DNA of 11,919 nt from Candidatus Gastranaerophilales bacterium. Lineage in GTDB: Bacteria > Cyanobacteriota > Vampirovibrionia > Gastranaerophilales > Gastranaerophilaceae. The stretch is taken from contig JAJPXE010000192.1 in the NCBI GenBank assembly GCA_021205645.1, forward strand, positions 1 through 11,919, written 5' to 3'. The position numbers and the translations under genes are program-made. How positions within the stretch are numbered: position 1 is the first letter of the stretch; each line of letters opens with the position of its first letter. Below, piece by piece: positions 8,113 to 11,919 of this stretch. The notes under the pieces were generated by a model that was not told where the DNA came from, made no database searches, and saw nothing but the letters and a program-made list of their open reading frames with translations.

Positions 8113-9015
8113 CTAGAATAATCCGCCCAACTCGTCGCCGCTTTCGGATTTTTTAGCCATTGTGTCATTCAATGTGTTAACGCCGAATATCAAGCTGTCC
8201 AGATATGGCATAATAACATTTGCAAGATCTTTTTGGATTGAGCTTGCAAAAGATTTCGGTATTGCTTTAAGAATAGCTCCGTTTTCGTGGTTCTGGATTT
8301 TTGATGTTTTAAGCAGGTCGATAAGGAATGCCTCTGTTGAGATAACATTAAACAATGATGCGAGCTTCTGTTGAACCTTGCCGCATGCCGGCATCAAAAG
8401 CAGTGAAGAACTCATTTTATCAATAATGGTAAACACCAGGCATGAGCCGACCGCAAGTACGGAACACATTGCCGCTATCTGCATGTCGCTAACGAATTCC
8501 GCAACTGTATGGGTGATTGTTTCTGCCGATGTAAAATCAAGCAAACCAAATGCCGTAGCAATTTTAATAAATGTAAATAACGGACCGAAGCCGGTCAAAA
8601 GTGTCGGCATTACTCCAACAAGATTCTTGTTATAATGCGGAAACACCATGGATTCTTCATTAAAGAAATAAGGTATATCTGTTGTCGTTTGAATACCGGA
8701 AATACTTTCAGATACGTTCTCATATTCAATCTTATCTTCCGTATCCTGAAATGCAATGGTATCAGAAAATACCAGTGCATCTTTAAAATCTTCAAACGGC
8801 TTTGCCGTACAGATATTGTTTGATAATATCTGTTTGAATTCCTCGTATCTGTACGAGAGGTTGTTTTTCGTAAACGATTCTAAATCAACATAAAGCTGTT
8901 TAAGATTTTTCGCAATAAATAAGTATCGCTTCAACGTATATGTAAACCCTCCAATAAATACCGATATGATAATCAAAACCGGCGGGTCTTTAATCAGTCT
9001 TAAAAAAAAATCCAT
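8113..9015 (-). CDS. ExbB/MotA/ZorA-like membrane channel subunit (compact)
   Basis: This 300-residue protein has three predicted membrane helices: about 11-28, 132-157 and 176-198. The helix 1-2 loop is about 100 residues, polar and probably cytoplasmic, and the C-terminal tail is about 100 residues. This is the ExbB/TolQ/ZorA topology and not the four-helix MotA one. Helix 2 carries MPTLLTGFGPLFTF (136-149), which resembles the ZorA/ExbB pattern PxLLTGLGxLGTFxG, with Thr148 at the conserved threonine. Loop residues IPYFFNE (114-120) resemble the short motif that often precedes helix 2 in ZorA. The next gene encodes a MotB/ZorB-like partner, which strongly supports a motor role. Zorya ZorA is much longer because of an extended helical tail that is absent here. 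The ATG follows AGGAGAG, a strong Shine-Dalgarno. Codons 3-5 lie in a run of nine T. The family is assigned by topology, partner and a diverged motif. Confidence 0.72.
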   Translation of the reverse strand: MDFFLRLIKDPPVLIIISVFIGGFTYTLKRYLFIAKNLKQLYVDLESFTKNNLSYRYEEFKQILSNNICTAKPFEDFKDALVFSDTIAFQDTEDKIEYENVSESISGIQTTTDIPYFFNEESMVFPHYNKNLVGVMPTLLTGFGPLFTFIKIATAFGLLDFTSAETITHTVAEFVSDMQIAAMCSVLAVGSCLVFTIIDKMSSSLLLMPACGKVQQKLASLFNVISTEAFLIDLLKTSKIQNHENGAILKAIPKSFASSIQKDLANVIMPYLDSLIFGVNTLNDTMAKKSESGDELGGLF

Positions 9016-9036
9016 AGTTATTCTCTCCTGGTAAAG

Positions 9037-9065
9037 ATTGTATCATAAAAATAATAAACTTACTA
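9037..9065 (-). promoter_or_regulatory. Putative promoter for the motor-like / DUF711 operon
   Basis: On the minus strand, TACAAT (9037-9042) fits the -10 consensus at five of six positions. TAGTAA (9060-9065) is a weak -35 at 17 bp spacing. The Shine-Dalgarno AGGAGAG at 9022-9028 leaves a short leader of about 15-20 nt before the ATG at 9015. The three genes down to 5961 have no gap large enough for another obvious promoter. Confidence 0.5.
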
Positions 9066-9087
9066 CATAAAAAATTCGTGCTAGAAT
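9060..9087 (+). promoter_or_regulatory. Putative extended -10 promoter of ispG
   Basis: TGCTAGAAT at 9079-9087 is an extended -10 (TGn followed by TAGAAT, five of six). TTACTA at 9060-9065 is a weak -35 at 16 bp and falls on the same bases as the -35 of the divergent promoter. Only seven bases (9088-9094) separate the -10 from the ispG ATG, and no Shine-Dalgarno is present, so the transcript may start at or next to the initiation codon. Confidence 0.5.
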
Positions 9088-9094
9088 AGTAGCT

Positions 9095-10162
9095 ATGATA
9101 CAAAGGCGAGTTTCAAAACAGATATTGATAGGTGATGTAAGAATAGGCGGTGGTGCACCTGTTTCTGTTCAAACGATGTGTAATACCGATACACGTGATG
9201 TTGTATCAACTCTAAACCAGATAAAAGAGTTTGAAACTGCGGGCTGCGAGATTGTCAGGCTTGCCATTTTAAACAATGATGCAGCAGATGCTGTTAAAGA
9301 GCTGATAAAAAAATCTAATATACCGCTTGTTGCGGACATTCATTTTGATTACAGGCTTGCCGTAAAGTGTATTGAAAACGGAATACACGCACTTAGAATA
9401 AACCCCGGGAATATTGGTAAACGGGAGCATACGGAGCGTGTTGTTAACCTTGCAAAAATAAACAATGTTCCCATTCGCATAGGGATAAATGCGGGTTCTC
9501 TGGAGAAAGAGTTAAAATTACGCACGGATATGTCCCTCTCTCAAAAAATGGTTGAAAGTGCAATGAGGCATGTTCGTATACTGGAGGATATGGATTATGA
9601 CCGCATAAAAATATCCTTAAAATCATCGGATGTACTGACGACGATAGAGGCATATCGTGAGATTGCAAAACGTGTCGAATATCCATTGCACGTAGGTGTA
9701 ACGGAAGCGGGAACACTAAAAGACGGATTAATAAAATCCTCTGTCGGGATAGGAACTTTGCTTGCGGAGGGGATAGGCGACACAATAAGGGTATCATTAA
9801 CAGAAAATCCTGTCGAAGAGGTTCATGCCGGCTGGGGGATATTAAAATCTCTGGGTTTAAGAAAAAGGGGGGTAAATTTTATATCCTGTCCGACCTGCGG
9901 CAGAACTCAGATTGATTTAATCGGTCTGGCAAAACGTGTTGAGGAGAGGTTTGCATCTCTTGATATAGCAATAACTATAGCAACAATGGGATGTCCGGTT
10001 AACGGTCCCGGGGAAGCTGCTGGTGCGGATTACGGTATTGCAGGTGCTATTGGTGAGGGGTATATATTTAAAAAGGGTAAGATAATACTTTCAAGAGTGC
10101 CGGAAGATGAATTACTGGACAAACTTGAAGAAGTTATCAGGCATGATTTTCGGATGAAGTGA
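9095..10162 (+). CDS. ispG: 4-hydroxy-3-methylbut-2-enyl diphosphate synthase
   Basis: IspG (GcpE) carries out the penultimate step of the MEP isoprenoid pathway, reducing and opening 2-C-methyl-D-erythritol 2,4-cyclodiphosphate to HMBPP with a [4Fe-4S] cluster in the cytoplasm. The 355-residue protein is the short bacterial form: a TIM barrel (about 1-250, with VADIHFDYRLA at 79-89 and LRINPGNIG at 100-108) followed by the Fe-S domain. The cluster ligands are visible: Cys265 and Cys268 in SCPTCGRTQ, Cys300 in GCPVNGPGEA, and Glu307. The start MIQRR is typical of the family, and an in-frame TAG lies just upstream, which excludes a longer protein. No Shine-Dalgarno precedes the ATG, consistent with leaderless translation. 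It is divergent from the motor-like operon and convergent with recN, so it is probably transcribed alone. Confidence 0.97.
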   Translation: MIQRRVSKQILIGDVRIGGGAPVSVQTMCNTDTRDVVSTLNQIKEFETAGCEIVRLAILNNDAADAVKELIKKSNIPLVADIHFDYRLAVKCIENGIHALRINPGNIGKREHTERVVNLAKINNVPIRIGINAGSLEKELKLRTDMSLSQKMVESAMRHVRILEDMDYDRIKISLKSSDVLTTIEAYREIAKRVEYPLHVGVTEAGTLKDGLIKSSVGIGTLLAEGIGDTIRVSLTENPVEEVHAGWGILKSLGLRKRGVNFISCPTCGRTQIDLIGLAKRVEERFASLDIAITIATMGCPVNGPGEAAGADYGIAGAIGEGYIFKKGKIILSRVPEDELLDKLEEVIRHDFRMK

Positions 10163-10213
10163 CTTTTTCGGGTGGGGTGATAATAAAAAATGAAAATTAT
10201 GCAGATTAACTAA

Positions 10214-10259
10214 TCCCCTCCTCAACCTGCGGAGCAGACAATGCCAAAAGACGAGGGGA
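10214..10259. repeat. GC-rich hairpin in the ispG-recN convergent gap, possible terminator
   Basis: TCCCCTC (10214-10220) and GAGGGGA (10253-10259) are exact complements enclosing 32 nt. Inside is a smaller hairpin, CTGC-GGA-GCAG (10227-10237). The 127-bp gap (10163-10289) lies between two converging genes, so it should stop transcription from one or both sides. Neither strand has a clean U-tract right after the stem. AAAAA follows on the plus strand, so on the minus strand the U-run comes before the stem. It may be a weak bidirectional terminator or part of a small RNA. Confidence 0.35.
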
Positions 10260-10289
10260 AAAAGGCTTTAACCCGCTCCGGACATGTTA

Positions 10290-11919
10290 CTATATCTGAT
10301 TAACCAGTGTTTTTGCAAAACTTAGCGACTCATCGGTTATCTCGCCGCCTGCAAGCTCCGCCAGCGCATTTAATCTGGCTTTACCGGATAATGAATATAT
10401 ACTCACATTTGTGCTGTCACCCTGTGTTTTCTTCACATATATGTGCTTATCTGCCTTTGCTGCAAGTATTGCCTGATGTGTTATCATTATTACCTGTCTG
10501 TATCCTGCAAGTGATGATATCTCATCTGCTACTGCCTGAGAGGTTTTGCCCGATATACCGGTGTCAATTTCGTCAAAAATTACCGTATCTATATCATCAT
10601 TCTGTGCAAATATAGATTTCAACGCCAGCATTATACGGGAAATTTCACCGCCTGATGCAACTTTTTCCAACGGATGCAGCGGCTCCGAAACATTTGTCGA
10701 TATCATAAATTCAACATTATCTATTCCGTTTTCATACAACGGAACTTCGTTTACCGATATCTCAAATCGGCATTTCGGTAATTCCAGTTTTGTTAATGTT
10801 TCAACTATTAATGATGATAAAACTTCAGCATAATTCTTACGTTTTTCTGATATTATTTTTGCCAGTTTCATTAAATCATATTCTGTCTGATTGAGTTCTT
10901 GTTCCGTTTTTTCTATCTCAGCCGTTGAGTTTTCTATCATAGAATATTCTCTTTCAAGTTTTTCTAATGTTGTTAAAACATTTTCCAGTGAACCGCCGTA
11001 TTTACGTTTAAGTTTATCAAGAAAGTATAACCTTTCCTGAATTTGGTTAAGACGTTCTGTATCATTTTCTATATTTTGGGAATAATCTCTGATTGTTGAA
11101 CTTAAATCGTGCAGAAGCTCGTTTGCTTCGATGAATATTTCTTCAAGCGGATGTAATTTGTCATCAAGTTGAACGGCTTTTGACAGGTTCATTTTTATCA
11201 TTGACAGTGCAGTGTTTATTGAATTTTCATCACCCGAAAGCCCCCAGTATATTCCGCCTGTTAACTCTCTCAATTTTTCTGCATTCTCAAGGACAGATGC
11301 TTCTTTTTGAAGTGTTTCATCTTCCTTGCTGTCCTGAATTTCAGCTGATTTTATCTCATCTGTCTGAAACTTGAGAAAATCAATCTGTGTTTCTGTTGTT
11401 TTCGATTGTGTTTTTAATTTGTTCAATCGTGTTTTTAATTCCGTATAATATTTATATTTTTGCGAATATTCTTCAAGCAGATTACCGCAGGTCGATTTTG
11501 CGTATGAGTCAAGCAGTTTGATATGATATTTCGGTTGAATAAAAGTGTATGATTGATGTTGAGAATGTATATCAAGGATATGACTTCTAAGTTCTTTTAT
11601 CAAATTTTGTCCTGCTAATGTGCCATTGATACGGTATTTTGATGAGTGTGCGGTTATCTCGCGTGAGATAACAAATTCCTCTCCCTCTATATCAATTTCG
11701 TGTTTTCTTAGTAAGTTTAGTGCGCGATCATTTGTGATGAGAACCGTAAGCTCAATTACAGCTTTGTCGGAACCGGTTTTTATTACACTTCCGGAACATT
11801 TTCCTCCGAGTGCTGTGTCTATGGCACTTATCAGAATACTTTTGCCTGCACCCGTTTCACCGGTTATTACGTTCAGGGATTTCGCAAAATCTGTGTTTAA
11901 GCTGTCTATTAAGATATAG
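10290..11919 (-). CDS. recN: DNA repair ATPase RecN, N-terminus cut by window edge
   Basis: RecN is an SMC-like ATPase that acts early in DNA double-strand break repair. The reading frame stays open without a stop from the window edge to the TAG at 10290-10292, giving 542 visible residues; only about ten N-terminal residues should be missing. Visible elements are Walker A GETGAGKS (codons at 11861-11838), a long Glu/Lys/Leu-rich middle with coiled-coil character, the ABC signature VASGGEISR (about 10640-10665), Walker B VIFDEIDTGISG (10548-10583) and the switch motif ITHQ. A TTG at 11603 could look like a start, but the conserved ATPase head continues in frame upstream, so it is internal. The promoter and any LexA box lie outside the window. 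The gene is convergent with ispG and appears intact. Confidence 0.96.
   Translation of the reverse strand, partial: YILIDSLNTDFAKSLNVITGETGAGKSILISAIDTALGGKCSGSVIKTGSDKAVIELTVLITNDRALNLLRKHEIDIEGEEFVISREITAHSSKYRINGTLAGQNLIKELRSHILDIHSQHQSYTFIQPKYHIKLLDSYAKSTCGNLLEEYSQKYKYYTELKTRLNKLKTQSKTTETQIDFLKFQTDEIKSAEIQDSKEDETLQKEASVLENAEKLRELTGGIYWGLSGDENSINTALSMIKMNLSKAVQLDDKLHPLEEIFIEANELLHDLSSTIRDYSQNIENDTERLNQIQERLYFLDKLKRKYGGSLENVLTTLEKLEREYSMIENSTAEIEKTEQELNQTEYDLMKLAKIISEKRKNYAEVLSSLIVETLTKLELPKCRFEISVNEVPLYENGIDNVEFMISTNVSEPLHPLEKVASGGEISRIMLALKSIFAQNDDIDTVIFDEIDTGISGKTSQAVADEISSLAGYRQVIMITHQAILAAKADKHIYVKKTQGDSTNVSIYSLSGKARLNALAELAGGEITDESLSFAKTLVNQI

Noticed and set aside
7315..9015. Complete Zorya anti-phage system
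   Set aside because: Only ZorA/ZorB-like parts are present. No ZorC, ZorD or ZorE-like gene lies in the window, and the flanking genes are housekeeping, so a defence role is not claimed.
9444..9797. 117-codon open frame antisense to ispG
   Set aside because: It is antisense to highly conserved IspG coding sequence and its translation shows no family motif.
10190..10213. Seven-codon mini-ORF (MKIMQIN) after ispG, with a GGGGTG upstream
   Set aside because: It is too short, has no known family, lies in the convergent gap downstream of ispG rather than in a leader, and is expected by chance in AT-rich DNA.
11601..11603. TTG that could be taken as the start of a shorter RecN
   Set aside because: The same frame continues upstream through the conserved Walker A and ATPase head to the window edge, so the codon is an internal leucine.
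1..11919. CRISPR array, transposase, integrase, tRNA or rRNA
   Set aside because: Read through on both strands; no regularly spaced repeat, recombinase motif, tRNA cloverleaf or rRNA signature was recognised.

Overview
The window is a compact, AT-rich, gene-dense piece of an ordinary bacterial chromosome. It has recognisable Shine-Dalgarno sites, short intergenic gaps and no mobile element, CRISPR array, tRNA or rRNA that I can see. The organism cannot be fixed from the sequence. The use of the MEP isoprenoid pathway (ispG), the AT-rich coding sequence and the mix of families (DUF711, COG2509-type flavoprotein, NAGPA-type phosphodiester glycosidase) fit an anaerobic or gut-type low-GC bacterium, for example a Clostridia-like or Vampirovibrionia/Melainabacteria-like lineage. 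This placement is a guess.

Layout. A plus-strand gene for a secreted phosphodiester glycosidase-domain protein (147-1397) converges with a minus-strand run and overlaps the end of folC by 12 bp. Reading in its own direction, that run (5788 down to 1386) encodes a COG2509-type FAD-dependent oxidoreductase, a membrane PAS-containing sensor histidine kinase without an adjacent response regulator, and FolC. A 173-bp gap with a perfect 10-bp inverted repeat separates it from a second minus-strand run (9015 down to 5961). This second run encodes a small ExbB/MotA/ZorA-like three-helix membrane protein, a MotB/ZorB-like protein with one membrane helix and an OmpA-type peptidoglycan-binding domain, and a DUF711 (UPF0210/PFL-family) protein whose start overlaps the end of the MotB-like gene. 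A 79-bp divergent promoter region leads on the other strand to ispG (9095-10162). After a structured 127-bp gap comes convergent recN (10290 to the window edge), lacking only its first few codons because the window ends.

Four genes are core functions: isoprenoid synthesis (ispG), folate (folC), DNA repair (recN) and signalling (the histidine kinase). The most unusual part is the two-gene motor-like module at 7315-9015. It has the architecture of the ZorA/ZorB proton-driven motor of Zorya anti-phage defence: a three-helix channel subunit, and a partner with an FWxxxxD membrane helix plus an OmpA domain. It is much smaller than Zorya ZorA, has no ZorC, ZorD or ZorE beside it, and sits among housekeeping genes. 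It may be an orphan ion-driven cell-envelope motor with a different job. Second in interest is the apparently leaderless ispG transcript.
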